This document shows, piece by piece, positions 1-7,120 of a DNA stretch of 64,000 nt. Made by a program: the position numbers and the translations under genes. Within the stretch, counting starts at the first letter, position 1, and each line of letters opens with the position of its first letter. The notes below the pieces were generated by a model that saw only the letters and a list, made by a program, of their open reading frames with translations, did not search any database and was not told where the DNA came from. Source of the stretch: Microbacterium hominis. Its GTDB lineage: Bacteria; Actinomycetota; Actinomycetes; Actinomycetales; Microbacteriaceae. The stretch spans positions 1,240,001-1,304,000 of the forward strand of contig NZ_CP054038.1 in NCBI RefSeq assembly GCF_013282805.1, in the 5' to 3' direction.

Positions 1-310
1 CCGCCGCGCGCTCCTTCATCTTGTTCATCGGCATCACGAACACGAAATAGACCACGACCGCGACCGCCAGGAACGCGATGACCGCATTGATGAGGTCGCT
101 GATCGGGAAGGTGACGGGGCCGTGCAGACCCTCCACCGTGTAGCCGATCACGCCCTCCGCATCGGGCTTCCACACCAGCGCGATGAGCGGATCGATGATG
201 CTCGACACGATCGCGGTCACGACGGCCGTGAACGCGGCGCCGATGACGACCGCGACGGCCAGATCGATCACATTGCCCCTGAGGATGAAATCCTTGAAGC
301 CCTTCAGCAT
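1..310 (-). CDS. mscL: Large-conductance mechanosensitive channel MscL (C-terminus beyond window)
   Basis: MscL opens a wide membrane pore under hypo-osmotic shock and releases solutes. The reverse strand from the ATG at 308-310 reads MLKGFKDFILRGNVIDLAVA, the family's amphipathic N-terminal helix and start of TM1, followed by VIGAAFTAVVTAIVSSIIDP and a second hydrophobic helix (FLAVAVVVYFVFVMP). The reading runs off the window after the MNKMKERAA linker, so only the short cytoplasmic C-terminal helix is missing. It is the third minus-strand gene behind the folate cyclo-ligase and FmdB genes, 40 bp after FmdB, and is probably co-transcribed with them. Family assignment is firm; the C-terminal end is not visible. 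Confidence 0.95.
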   Translation of the reverse strand, partial: MLKGFKDFILRGNVIDLAVAVVIGAAFTAVVTAIVSSIIDPLIALVWKPDAEGVIGYTVEGLHGPVTFPISDLINAVIAFLAVAVVVYFVFVMPMNKMKERAA

Positions 311-350
311 TTCCATCTCCCCCTGTCTCCGACCGCAGGGGGTCGGAGGA

Positions 351-626
351 TCAGCCCGCCGAGGCGGGTGAGGCCTTCGCCTCGGATTTCGATGATGGCG
401 AAGATGACCCGTCGCCGCCAGCCGAGGAGCCCGAGTCGCCCTTCGCGCCGCTGCGGGAGTCGGTGCGGTAGAAGCCCGACCCGTTGAAGGTCACGCCGAT
501 CGAGCCGTACTCCTTGCGCAGCGGCCCGGAGCATTCGGGGCACTCGGTGAGGGTCGGGTCGGCGAAGGACTGCACGGCGTCGAAGCGGTGGCCGCACTCC
601 TTGCAGGCGTAGGCGTAGGTGGGCAT
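351..626 (-). CDS. FmdB-family zinc-ribbon protein
   Basis: A 91-residue protein. Residues 1-45 form a zinc ribbon with two CxxC knuckles, CKEC (residues 8-11) and CPEC (about 30-33), as in the FmdB putative regulatory family. The tail from about residue 52 is low-complexity Ser/Gly/Lys/Ala, typical of actinobacterial members. Its role is unknown; the name comes from a protein encoded with formamidase in Methylophilus. It starts 14 bp after the cyclo-ligase stop and ends 40 bp before mscL. This 5-FCL/FmdB/MscL order on one strand suggests a single transcript. Confidence 0.9.
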   Translation of the reverse strand: MPTYAYACKECGHRFDAVQSFADPTLTECPECSGPLRKEYGSIGVTFNGSGFYRTDSRSGAKGDSGSSAGGDGSSSPSSKSEAKASPASAG

Positions 627-640
627 GGGGCTCTTCCTGG

Positions 641-1237
641 TCAGTGTGCGGCGGGTGCCAGCAGGAGGGTCTGCGTCGGGGTGACCACGCCCGTGACGGG
701 CTGGTCGTGCAGGTCGCGGGGGACGTCGTCGAGGATCTCGGTATCGAACACGACGGCGTACACAGGTGGGCAGTGCTCCATCGAGCCGAGCGTCTTGTCG
801 TAATAGCCGCGCCCCCAGCCCAGGCGCATGCCGTCCCGGCCGACGGCGGCGGCCGGGACGATGAGAAGGTCGACATCGTTGACGGCGATGGGGCTGAGCA
901 CCTCGCCGACCGGCTCGGGCAGGCCGAACATGCCCTCGACGACGTCGCCGTCGGAGGTGGCCACGACCCAGTCGAGCAGGCCGTCGGCGCGGGTCACCGG
1001 CAGCAGCACCCGGATGCCGCGGGCAAGGGCCTCCGTCAGAAAGGGGCGCGTGCCGGGTTCGGTCGACGTGGAGAGGAAGCAGGAGATCGAGGTCGCGCCG
1101 TGATTCTCGATGAGCGCGTCGAGCTGCTGCCGGATGCCGTCGGCGGCGGTCTCGCGCGCCCGGTCCGAGAGCAGGTTGCGACGCTCACGCAGCTCGGCGC
1201 GCAGGGCGCGCTTCGCGTCGGCGATCGCATCGGACAT
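641..1237 (-). CDS. 5-formyltetrahydrofolate cyclo-ligase
   Basis: Converts 5-formyl-THF to 5,10-methenyl-THF using ATP, returning a storage folate to the one-carbon pool in the cytosol. It shows the N-terminal K/R-rich helix (KRALRAELRERRNLLS) and the family signature LGWGRGYYDKTL near residues 146-157. I take the ATG at 1237, not the upstream in-frame ATG at 1273: a TACAAT box lies 7 nt before 1237, so the upstream start would fall outside the transcript. That gives 198 aa, normal for the family. It heads a minus-strand group with the FmdB and mscL genes and diverges from galU. Confidence 0.93.
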   Translation of the reverse strand: MSDAIADAKRALRAELRERRNLLSDRARETAADGIRQQLDALIENHGATSISCFLSTSTEPGTRPFLTEALARGIRVLLPVTRADGLLDWVVATSDGDVVEGMFGLPEPVGEVLSPIAVNDVDLLIVPAAAVGRDGMRLGWGRGYYDKTLGSMEHCPPVYAVVFDTEILDDVPRDLHDQPVTGVVTPTQTLLLAPAAH

Positions 1238-1244
1238 GACCTCG

Positions 1245-1250
1245 ATTGTA
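1245..1250 (-). promoter_or_regulatory. -10 box TACAAT, leaderless start of the cyclo-ligase
   Basis: The minus strand reads TACAAT, then 7 nt, then ATG, with no Shine-Dalgarno sequence. The spacing places the transcription start on or next to the ATG. Confidence 0.6.
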
Positions 1251-1305
1251 GGCGGCGTGGCGGGGGTGGCCATGCGGCCGTCATCGCGACGTCACACGTC
1301 CTCGT

Positions 1306-1311
1306 TAGACT
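1306..1311 (+). promoter_or_regulatory. -10 box TAGACT, leaderless galU start
   Basis: TAGACT ends 6 nt before the galU ATG and there is no ribosome-binding site. This is the usual geometry of an actinobacterial leaderless mRNA. Confidence 0.6.
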
Positions 1312-1317
1312 CGGGGA

Positions 1318-2205
1318 ATGCCTCAGAAGCCCTTCAAGGCCGTGATCCCCGCCGCAGGCCTCGGCACGCGATTCCTTCCCGCCACCAAGGCGATGCCGAA
1401 GGAGATGCTCCCGGTCGTCGACAAGCCCGCCATTCAGTACGTGGTGGAAGAGGCGACGAACGCCGGCATCCGCGACGTGCTCATCATCATCGGGCGCAAC
1501 AAGAACAACCTGTCGAACCACTTCGACTCGGTTCCCGAGCTCGAGCACAACCTGCGCAACAAGGGCGATGAGGCCAAGCTCGCCAAGGTGCAGCAGTCCA
1601 GCGACATGGCCGACATCCACTTCGTCCGCCAGGGCGAGCCGAAGGGGCTCGGTCACGCCGTGCTGCGGGCGCGCGCCCACGTCGGTGATTCGGCGTTCGC
1701 CGTGATGCTCGGCGACGATCTCATCGATGAGCGCGACGAGTTGCTGACGACCATGCTCGCCGAGCAGGAATCCCGCGGTGCGACCGTGATCGCCCTCATG
1801 GAGGTCGACCCCGACTCGATCCACCTCTACGGCGCGGCCGCGGTGGAGCCCACCGACACCGACGGCATCGTCAAGGTGACCGGACTGGTCGAGAAGCCGA
1901 AGAAGGAGGAGGCGCCCTCCAACCTCGCCATCATCGGCCGCTACGTGCTCACCCCCGACGTCTTCGACATCCTCGAGCGCACCGAGCCCGGCAAGGGCGG
2001 CGAGATCCAGCTCACCGATGCGCTGCAGGAGATGGCCACCGACCCCGAAGGCCCCGGCGTGTACGGTGTCGTCTTCCGCGGTCGCCGCTACGACACGGGC
2101 GATAGGGTGGACTACATCAAGGCCATCGTGCAGCTCGCGGCCGATCGCGACGATCTCGGTCCCGAGCTGCGACCCTGGTTCAAGGAGTTCGCGGCGAAGC
2201 TCTGA
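1318..2205 (+). CDS. galU: UTP-glucose-1-phosphate uridylyltransferase
   Basis: Makes UDP-glucose from UTP and glucose-1-phosphate for cell-wall, capsule and glycolipid synthesis. The 295-aa protein has the nucleotide-binding loop GLGTRFLPATKAMPKEMLP (about residues 15-33), the LGDDLID metal/sugar motif near residue 137, VEKP (about 189-192) and GKGGEIQLTDAL (about 226-237), all in the normal GalU order and at the normal length. It is followed by an acetyltransferase and a GlpR-like membrane gene, the same order as galU-(moeA)-rimJ-sepG in mycobacteria and corynebacteria. Confidence 0.97.
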   Translation: MPQKPFKAVIPAAGLGTRFLPATKAMPKEMLPVVDKPAIQYVVEEATNAGIRDVLIIIGRNKNNLSNHFDSVPELEHNLRNKGDEAKLAKVQQSSDMADIHFVRQGEPKGLGHAVLRARAHVGDSAFAVMLGDDLIDERDELLTTMLAEQESRGATVIALMEVDPDSIHLYGAAAVEPTDTDGIVKVTGLVEKPKKEEAPSNLAIIGRYVLTPDVFDILERTEPGKGGEIQLTDALQEMATDPEGPGVYGVVFRGRRYDTGDRVDYIKAIVQLAADRDDLGPELRPWFKEFAAKL

Positions 2206-2229
2206 CGCCGCTCGTACGAGGGGGTCGAC

Positions 2230-2859
2230 GTGGAGGGGATCGCGCCGCGTCGCCATGGGTCGGTCTCGATCCGGCTGATCCGTCAGCGCGACGCGCGGGT
2301 GCTCCAGCAGGAGCTGCTCGCCAACCGGGGCTGGCTCCAGCCGTGGGAGGCCACGAGCCCCGACGGGCCGGTGTCGTTCGACATGCGCCTGGGCGTGCGC
2401 CGACTGCTGCAGCAGTACCGCGACGGCGTCGGCGTGCCGTTCGTCATGGAGCACGACGGCGAGACCACCGGGCAGCTGAACGTGTGGGGGATCGCGCGCG
2501 GGTCGCTGGCATCGGCCACGATCGGGTACTGGGTGAGTGAGCGCTTCGCCGGCCGCGGCATCACCCCGACGGCCGTCGCGATGGCCACGGACCTGTGCTT
2601 CACCGAGTTGCGCCTGCACCGCATGGAGATCTGCATCCGCCCCGAGAACGCCGCCAGCCTGCGGGTCGTCGAGAAGCTCGGGTTCCGCTACGAGGGCCTG
2701 CGCAAGCGCTTCATCCACATCGACGGGGACTGGCGCGACCACTACGTCTTCGCGCTGGTGCGCGAAGACGTGCCCGAGGGCGTGCTGGAGCGGTGGGTCT
2801 CGGGGCGCGTGCCGCACGGGGCGGCCGCCGTTCCGCCGACCGATCGGCTCCACGCGTAA
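2230..2859 (+). CDS. GNAT acetyltransferase, RimJ type
   Basis: A 209-aa GNAT-fold N-acetyltransferase. The acetyl-CoA-binding region is around GYWVSERFAGRGITPTAVAM (residues 99-118), and the RimJ/RimL-like segment RMEICIRPENAASLRVVEKL follows at about 137-156. The GTG start is preceded by GAGGGGG at good spacing and lies 24 bp after galU, so the two are probably co-transcribed. The family acetylates ribosomal protein or other N-termini; the substrate here cannot be read from sequence. Its position between galU and the GlpR-like gene matches mycobacterial rimJ (Rv0995). Confidence 0.85.
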   Translation: MEGIAPRRHGSVSIRLIRQRDARVLQQELLANRGWLQPWEATSPDGPVSFDMRLGVRRLLQQYRDGVGVPFVMEHDGETTGQLNVWGIARGSLASATIGYWVSERFAGRGITPTAVAMATDLCFTELRLHRMEICIRPENAASLRVVEKLGFRYEGLRKRFIHIDGDWRDHYVFALVREDVPEGVLERWVSGRVPHGAAAVPPTDRLHA

Positions 2860-2903
2860 CGACGACACGCGACGGGATGCCGGGGGCGCGGCATCCGGGT
2901 CGT

Positions 2904-2909
2904 TAAGTT
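2904..2909 (+). promoter_or_regulatory. -10 box TAAGTT, leaderless start of the GlpR-like gene
   Basis: TAAGTT lies 7 nt before the ATG at 2917 with no Shine-Dalgarno sequence. It suggests the membrane gene has its own promoter in addition to galU read-through. Confidence 0.55.
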
Positions 2910-2916
2910 TGTCACC

Positions 2917-3882
2917 ATGGGTGGGCAGGTGCTCGGCGGGGGCGTCATCGTGCTGGTGGCGGCGCTGCTGTGGCTGGTCTACCTGCTGCCGTCCTGGTAC
3001 AGCCGGCGCCAGTTCGACGCCGCCGAGCGCAACGCCGTCCGCCTCAATCAGGCCCTCCGGGTGCTCGCCGAGACGAGCGAGACACCCGAAGAGGTGCGTC
3101 TGGAGCTGACCGCCCGCACGGCGCTCGCCCAGCAGCGCCTGGCCCGCCGTGCCCTCGCGGAGCGCGAGCAGTCGGCGCTGGAGAAGGCGCGGGTCGATCT
3201 GGAGGCTGCACGGAGCGAGCGGGTGATCGCGCGCGAGCAGGCCCGCGTCGACGTGGAGGCGGAGCGCGAACGCGCCCGCCTCGAGCTCGAGGCGGCCCGT
3301 GCCCGGCGGCAGGCGGCGCGTCTTCAGCCGCACGCCCGTCGCGCCCGTGCCCGCCGTCGCACGCGACTCGCCCTCACCGTGACCGCCGTCTTCGGGCTCG
3401 GGCTGGTCGCCTGGGGCGCGTGGGACCTCGTCGTGGCGGGAACCCAGGCGATCCTGTGGACCGGTGTCGGCGTGGCCGTGCTGGCGGGTCTGCTGCTGCG
3501 CAGGATGGCGCGCATCGCGCGTCGGTATGCGGTGGCCCCGGTGGCGGCCGCTCCGCGTCGGGTCGTGCACGTGCAGGACGTCGCCCTCTCGGTGGAGGAG
3601 CGCTCCTGGGCTCCGCGCGAGCTGCCGCGTCCGCTCACCACCTCGGCGGGATCGCGGGCGGCTGCCGTGCTCGACGCCGAGGCCGCGCACGAGGCGCTGC
3701 GTCAGTCGGCCCTGGAGGAGTCGCTGCGCGCACGCGTCGAAGAGCAGCGCCCGCCCTCGATCGACACCGCCCGCATCGCGCGAGCCGCGGCGGGGGACTT
3801 CGCCTCGATGGGATACGTCGACGACGCTGAGATCGAAGCCCACGTGCGCCGGCTCCTCGCCCGCCGCGCCGCCGGCCAGTAG
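2917..3882 (+). CDS. GlpR/SepG-like cell-division membrane protein
   Basis: A 321-aa membrane protein. Residues 5-27 form a first TM helix (VLVAALLWLVYLLPSW), residues 40-150 a long charged, Arg/Glu-rich coiled coil, and residues 148-195 two close TM helices, followed by a soluble Arg-rich tail. The N-terminus (hydrophobic helix, LLP, basic stretch, then VRLNQALRVLAE) and the TM pair resemble mycobacterial SepG (Rv0996) and corynebacterial GlpR, the membrane receptor for the gephyrin-like divisome protein Glp. Gene order after galU and rimJ supports this. The moeA/glp gene usually found in this locus is absent here. Annotation pipelines often label such genes 'large exoprotein'. Function is by homology and context only. 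Confidence 0.65.
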   Translation: MGGQVLGGGVIVLVAALLWLVYLLPSWYSRRQFDAAERNAVRLNQALRVLAETSETPEEVRLELTARTALAQQRLARRALAEREQSALEKARVDLEAARSERVIAREQARVDVEAERERARLELEAARARRQAARLQPHARRARARRRTRLALTVTAVFGLGLVAWGAWDLVVAGTQAILWTGVGVAVLAGLLLRRMARIARRYAVAPVAAAPRRVVHVQDVALSVEERSWAPRELPRPLTTSAGSRAAAVLDAEAAHEALRQSALEESLRARVEEQRPPSIDTARIARAAAGDFASMGYVDDAEIEAHVRRLLARRAAGQ

Positions 3883-3936
3883 GGCGGCCGCGGTCGCACG
3901 ATGCCCGCGAGGGCGCCACCGCTGAGGGCGGTCCGC

Positions 3937-5142
3937 TCAGGCTTCGTAGAGCAGACGCCCGGCGCCGATCACGTGCGCGCGCGGCGGGGTGCGCACGAGG
4001 GCGTCCATCGCATTCTCGGCGTCCAGCAGCACGATGTCGGCGCGCGCACCGGCGACGAGCCCGTCGGCGGGGAGCCCTGCGAAGGGGGCCGAGGCGGCCG
4101 TGGCCAGGCGCATGACGCGACGGAGGTCCTCGTCGCGCACGAGTCCCGCCGCCCGCGCGTACTGCCACGCGATGCCGAGCAGGTCGCCCGTTCCGTACGG
4201 GCTCCACAGGTCGCGGATGCCGTCGGTGCCGAGCCCGAACCGCACTCCCGCGGCATCCATCTCCGCCAGCGGAAGCTGCGGCAGTCGCAGCGGCGCGACC
4301 GTCGTGAGCGTGACATCGAGCGCCGCCATGCGCTGCAGCAGGTCGCGGCGCCGCGTCGCGTCGACCTGCGCGAGCGCGAAGCCGTGGGCGATGTTCACCC
4401 GGCCCGCGACGCCCAGCGACTCGGCGCGGTCGAGGATGAGGTCGAACTGGAACGCGCCGAGCTCCGCCGGGTCGTGCAGGTGGATGTCGAGGCCGCACCC
4501 GGTGTCGGCCGCGATCGCGAACAGCACGTCGAGCTGGCCGACGGGGTCCCGGTCGATGCTCGCGGGGTCGAGTCCGCCGACGTGCTCGGCGCCCGCCTCG
4601 GCCGCTGCACGCAGGAGGTCGGCGACGCCCGGTCGGCGCAGCACGCCGTCCTGGGGGAAGGCGACGACCTCGGCGGTGAGGGCCCCGTCGTACTCGGCGA
4701 CGGCCTCGCGCACGACCTCGATCCCACGCATCCCCACCCCGAGGTCGACGTCGACGTGCGTGCGCAGTGCCGTCGTGCCGAAGCGCACGAACTCCGCGAG
4801 CACGCGGCGCGTGATGTCGAGCCCGGGGATGCCGAGCTCGTCTCGGCGCGCGCGTTCGTGGCGGATGCGCCCGTCGGTGCCGCCCTCGCCGGCGTACGGC
4901 TGCCAGGGGTGCCCGATCCACGATTTGTCCACGTGGGCGTGGCTGTTCACCAGTCCCGGAAGCGCGAGCAGCCCGCGGCCGTCGATCTCGGTCTCGGCGG
5001 TCGCGGAGGAGTGGATGCCGGAGGCCGGCGTGATCGCCTCGATATGGCCGTCGGCGGTCAGCAGCAGATCCTGGGGGATCGCGCTGCCGTCGAACCGGAC
5101 GTTGCGGACGGCGGTGACACGGCGGAACGATGTATGGAGCAC
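3937..5142 (-). CDS. Amidohydrolase, cytosine-deaminase-like
   Basis: A 401-aa metal-dependent hydrolase of the amidohydrolase superfamily. Visible features are the HxH metal pair in NSHAHVDKSW (about residues 67-76), DIHLHD (about 219-224), the conserved His of NIAHGFAL (about 249-256) and the catalytic Asp of GTDGIRDLW (about 306-314). The HxHxDK form and the overall arrangement fit cytosine deaminase and related aminohydrolases acting on N-heterocycles, but the substrate is not determined. The GTG at 5142 follows a GACGAT box by 6 nt, a leaderless arrangement. It stands alone, convergent with the GlpR-like gene and upstream of tRNA-Ala on the opposite strand. Confidence 0.8.
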   Translation of the reverse strand: MLHTSFRRVTAVRNVRFDGSAIPQDLLLTADGHIEAITPASGIHSSATAETEIDGRGLLALPGLVNSHAHVDKSWIGHPWQPYAGEGGTDGRIRHERARRDELGIPGLDITRRVLAEFVRFGTTALRTHVDVDLGVGMRGIEVVREAVAEYDGALTAEVVAFPQDGVLRRPGVADLLRAAAEAGAEHVGGLDPASIDRDPVGQLDVLFAIAADTGCGLDIHLHDPAELGAFQFDLILDRAESLGVAGRVNIAHGFALAQVDATRRRDLLQRMAALDVTLTTVAPLRLPQLPLAEMDAAGVRFGLGTDGIRDLWSPYGTGDLLGIAWQYARAAGLVRDEDLRRVMRLATAASAPFAGLPADGLVAGARADIVLLDAENAMDALVRTPPRAHVIGAGRLLYEA

Positions 5143-5148
5143 CGTCCC

Positions 5149-5154
5149 ATCGTC
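5149..5154 (-). promoter_or_regulatory. -10-like box GACGAT, leaderless amidohydrolase start
   Basis: On the minus strand GACGAT is followed by 6 nt and GTG. The first base deviates from TANNNT, so support comes mainly from spacing. Confidence 0.4.
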
Positions 5155-5211
5155 TCGCGGTTCGGCCGTTCGCGGGGCCTCGCGTGGTTCGGGAGCGGTG
5201 CTCGGGCGTGA

Positions 5212-5217
5212 TAGTGT
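5212..5217 (+). promoter_or_regulatory. -10 box TAGTGT of the tRNA-Ala gene
   Basis: TAGTGT lies 13 nt before the mature tRNA 5' end, a usual distance for a short tRNA leader. I see no convincing -35. Confidence 0.5.
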
Positions 5218-5230
5218 TGCTGAGGTTCAC

Positions 5231-5303
5231 GGGCCTGTGGCGCAGTTGGTAGCGCGCTTCGTTCGCAATGAAGAGGTCAGGGGTTCGAATCCCCTCAGGT
5301 CCA
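5231..5303 (+). tRNA. tRNA-Ala (anticodon CGC)
   Basis: The 73 nt fold as a full cloverleaf: acceptor GGGCCTG/CAGGTCC, T-arm AGGGG-TTCGAAT-CCCCT, anticodon stem CTTCG/TGAAG (last pair G-U) with loop TTCGCAA, giving anticodon CGC for GCG codons. The acceptor has the G3-U70 wobble, the identity element of alanine tRNAs. The discriminator is A (5303) and the following CCG shows that CCA is not encoded. An insertion sequence begins a few bases downstream but leaves the gene intact. Confidence 0.97.
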
Positions 5304-5312
5304 CCGATTGTC

Positions 5313-5359
5313 CTGAGTCGCGACATCGTTTACACGATGTTGCGACTCAGGGCTTTTTT
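5313..5359 (+). terminator. Terminator hairpin in the IS left end, just after tRNA-Ala
   Basis: A 16-bp stem (5313-5328 with 5335-5350, one G-U pair), loop TTTACA, then GGC and six T. It lies 10 nt beyond the tRNA and probably ends its transcript now that the original terminator (6756-6785) has been pushed 1.4 kb away. It may equally shield the element from outside transcription. Confidence 0.7.
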
Positions 5360-5423
5360 GTTGGGTTCGTGGTGTTGACGGTGACGGCGTGCTGGTGAGT
5401 CGGGTCATCGTTGACGGGCGTTC

Positions 5424-6607
5424 TCATTGCTTTCGGGGCTGGTAGTTCCGGGTCGGGTCGATGGTGTGTTCGGCGATGATCTCGCCGGTGTTCATGTCGC
5501 TGACGGAGACTTCGCGGTCTTTGATGAGCATGAGCACGGGTGTGCCGGCGTGGGCTTTCCCGACGCCGAGGTGGCGGAGTGTGCCGGCGTATCGGACGGT
5601 GAGTTTTCCGTGCTGGTCGACTTTGTCGGTGCGGGTCCGCCACTCGGAGGTGGGCTTGCCGTTCGGGGTTGCTTTCGGGAGGGCCGTGTAGGCCTGTTCT
5701 GGGGTGCGGCGCCCGAGGGAGCGGTGTGGGCGGGCGGTGTTGTACCAGGTCCGGAACTCGTCCAGCAGGGTTTGCAGATGCTCGATGGTGTCGGGTAGCG
5801 GGCGGGCGGCGAGCGTTTCAGGGTCTGGTGGAAGCGTTCGATCTTCCCCTGGGTCTGCGGGTGTCCGGGGCGGCCGTTCTTCTGGGTGATGTGGTGCGCG
5901 GCGATCAGTTTCTCGAACCCGCCGCGGGCGCCTTTGTGGCGGGCGAGACGGGTGGTGAATACCAGTCCGTTATCGGTCAGTGTCGACGCGGGCGGGCCGT
6001 ATCTGCTGATCAGGTCGGTCATCGCGGTGACGACCATCGGGCCGGTGAACGCGGCTGCGGCGTGGATGGTGAGGAGGTAGCGGGCATGGTCGTCGAGGAA
6101 GTCGAGGATCTCGACCCGGATACCGGTGGACAGGTGCCAGTGGGTGATGTCGGCCTGCCAGCACTCGTTGGGCAGATCTGCTTCGAACCGGATGTATGAG
6201 GAGCGGGGGCGTTTCTCGGGTGCGGGGGTGATGAGGCCCGCGGTGTGCAGGATGCGGCGGATCGTCGCGGTTGACGGCCCGTGGTGGCCCTCTTGTTCGA
6301 GGTGCCATGCGATCGTCGCCGGTCCCGCGTCCGCGCCCGATCTGACCAGCTCGTGTCGCAGCTCGATGACGCGGGTGACCACCGCGTCGGGTGTCGCGCC
6401 GGGGCGGGTCTTCGGCGCCCGCGACCGGGGTGTGACACCGTCGGGGCCGTCCGCGTCGTAGCGGCGGACGAGGATGTGCACCCATTGCCGGGTGACTCCG
6501 TATCGGGCGGCGGCTTCCGCGTGCGTCAGGCCCTGGTCGCGGACAGCACGGACGATGACAAGATTCTTCGGCTTCACCACCGCATCGTCCCGACGCCGGG
6601 GCGTCAA
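5424..6607 (-). pseudogene. IS481-family DDE transposase, frameshifted
   Basis: The N-terminus is a helix-turn-helix (LTHAEAAARYGVTRQWVHIL). The DDE core is present: ADITHWH (first Asp), LTDNGLVF (second Asp) and QGKIERFHQTLK (Glu). Near 5813 the frame breaks: the expected continuation (LAARPLPDTIEHLQTLLDEF...) is found in another frame and runs to a TGA at 5424, ending TRNYQPRKQ. A loss of four bases (such as CTGG between CGC and CTC) would explain the shift. All three catalytic residues lie before the break, but the C-terminal domain is scrambled. IS481 enzymes are not known to use programmed frameshifting, so I call it inactivated. Confidence 0.8.
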
Positions 6608-6716
6608 CGATGACGCGACTCACCCGTCAACGATCACGACGTCGGTGGTGTCAACGATGTCCCGACTCACGTGTCAACGATCACGAGCCCGATCCACGCG
6701 AACAGGCGTCAACGAT
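6603..6716 (+). repeat. Five GTCAACGAT repeats in the IS right end
   Basis: Exact GTCAACGAT copies start at 6603, 6626, 6650, 6673 and 6708, the first four at 23-24 bp spacing. The complement ATCGTTGAC lies in the left end at 5408-5416, and ACATCGTT variants lie in both tips. They look like subterminal transposase-binding sites. Confidence 0.7.
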
Positions 6717-6732
6717 GTCCTGAAACCAGACA

Positions 6733-6748
6733 CCCTCAGGTCCACCGA
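6733..6748. repeat. 16-bp duplication of the tRNA-Ala 3' end flanking the IS
   Basis: CCCTCAGGTCCACCGA is identical to 5292-5307, which covers part of the T-arm, the acceptor 3' strand and the next four bases. It is read as a target duplication or attachment-site copy. Confidence 0.8.
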
Positions 6749-6755
6749 ATCGGGA

Positions 6756-6785
6756 AGGCCCTCCGCTCAGCGGGGGGCCTTTTCC
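6756..6785 (+). terminator. Displaced original tRNA-Ala terminator
   Basis: GGCCCTCCGCT and AGCGGGGGGCC form a hairpin followed by TTTT. It lies just after the right copy of the tRNA tail, where the tRNA terminator would be without the insertion. Confidence 0.6.
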
Positions 6786-6946
6786 GTCGGCGCGTGCGCG
6801 GCGTGAGTCGGCGGGTGTGTGCGTTGGTGCGGGGTGTGCGCGGTGGCGTGCGCGTTGGTGCGGTGGTGTGCCCGGGGTGTGTGCCGACGCGGGGACCCTC
6901 GATCACACGACCGCTGCACGTTCCGGCATCCGCGGTGTCGATCTGC

Positions 6947-7031
6947 GGCGCGGATGCCGGAAAGTGGCGCGGACGTGGGGCGAGGGGTGCTCCGACCTGG
7001 CGCGGATGCCGGAAAGTGGCGCGGACGTGGG
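6947..7031. repeat. Two 33-bp direct repeats with 52-bp period
   Basis: A 33-bp unit containing GCGGATGCCGGAAAGTGGCG is present exactly at 6947-6979 and 6999-7031. An inverted partial copy (TTCCGGCATCCGCG) lies at about 6921-6934. The rest of 6786-7066 shows no convincing gene; it is G-rich and low in complexity. Confidence 0.8.
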
Positions 7032-7066
7032 ACGACGGATGCCGCAGCCACCGCCGTCACCCAACG

Positions 7067-7100
7067 GATGAGCCCTCCGCCACCGGGCGGAGGGCTCATC
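7067..7100 (-). terminator. Perfect 15-bp hairpin after the acyl-CoA ligase gene
   Basis: GATGAGCCCTCCGCC (7067-7081) and its exact complement (7086-7100) enclose a 4-nt loop. It lies 20 bp beyond the stop of the minus-strand ligase. There is no strong T run. Confidence 0.65.
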
Positions 7101-7120
7101 GCAGCGAAGCGCGCGCAGGC

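Larger units (their letters stand above)
5308..6732. mobile_element. IS481-type insertion sequence at the tRNA-Ala 3' end
   Basis: About 1.42 kb carrying one minus-strand DDE transposase gene. The ends are imperfect inverted repeats starting TGT: TGTCCTGAGTCGCGACATCG at 5309 and, read inward from 6732, TGTCTGGTTTCAGGACATCG. It is bounded by a 16-bp direct repeat, CCCTCAGGTCCACCGA, at 5292-5307 and 6733-6748; the left copy is the 3' end of tRNA-Ala. The left end carries a hairpin with a T run and the right end a set of GTCAACGAT repeats. The transposase has a frameshift, so the copy is probably not autonomous. IS481 elements are known for variable, sometimes long, target duplications. Confidence 0.85.

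Noticed and set aside
5492..5850. Programmed frameshift in the IS transposase
   Set aside because: No slippery heptamer is seen at 5813, IS481 transposases are single-frame, and a 4-base loss restores the frame.
6947..7031. CRISPR array
   Set aside because: Only two repeat units, a 19-bp spacer and no cas genes in the window.
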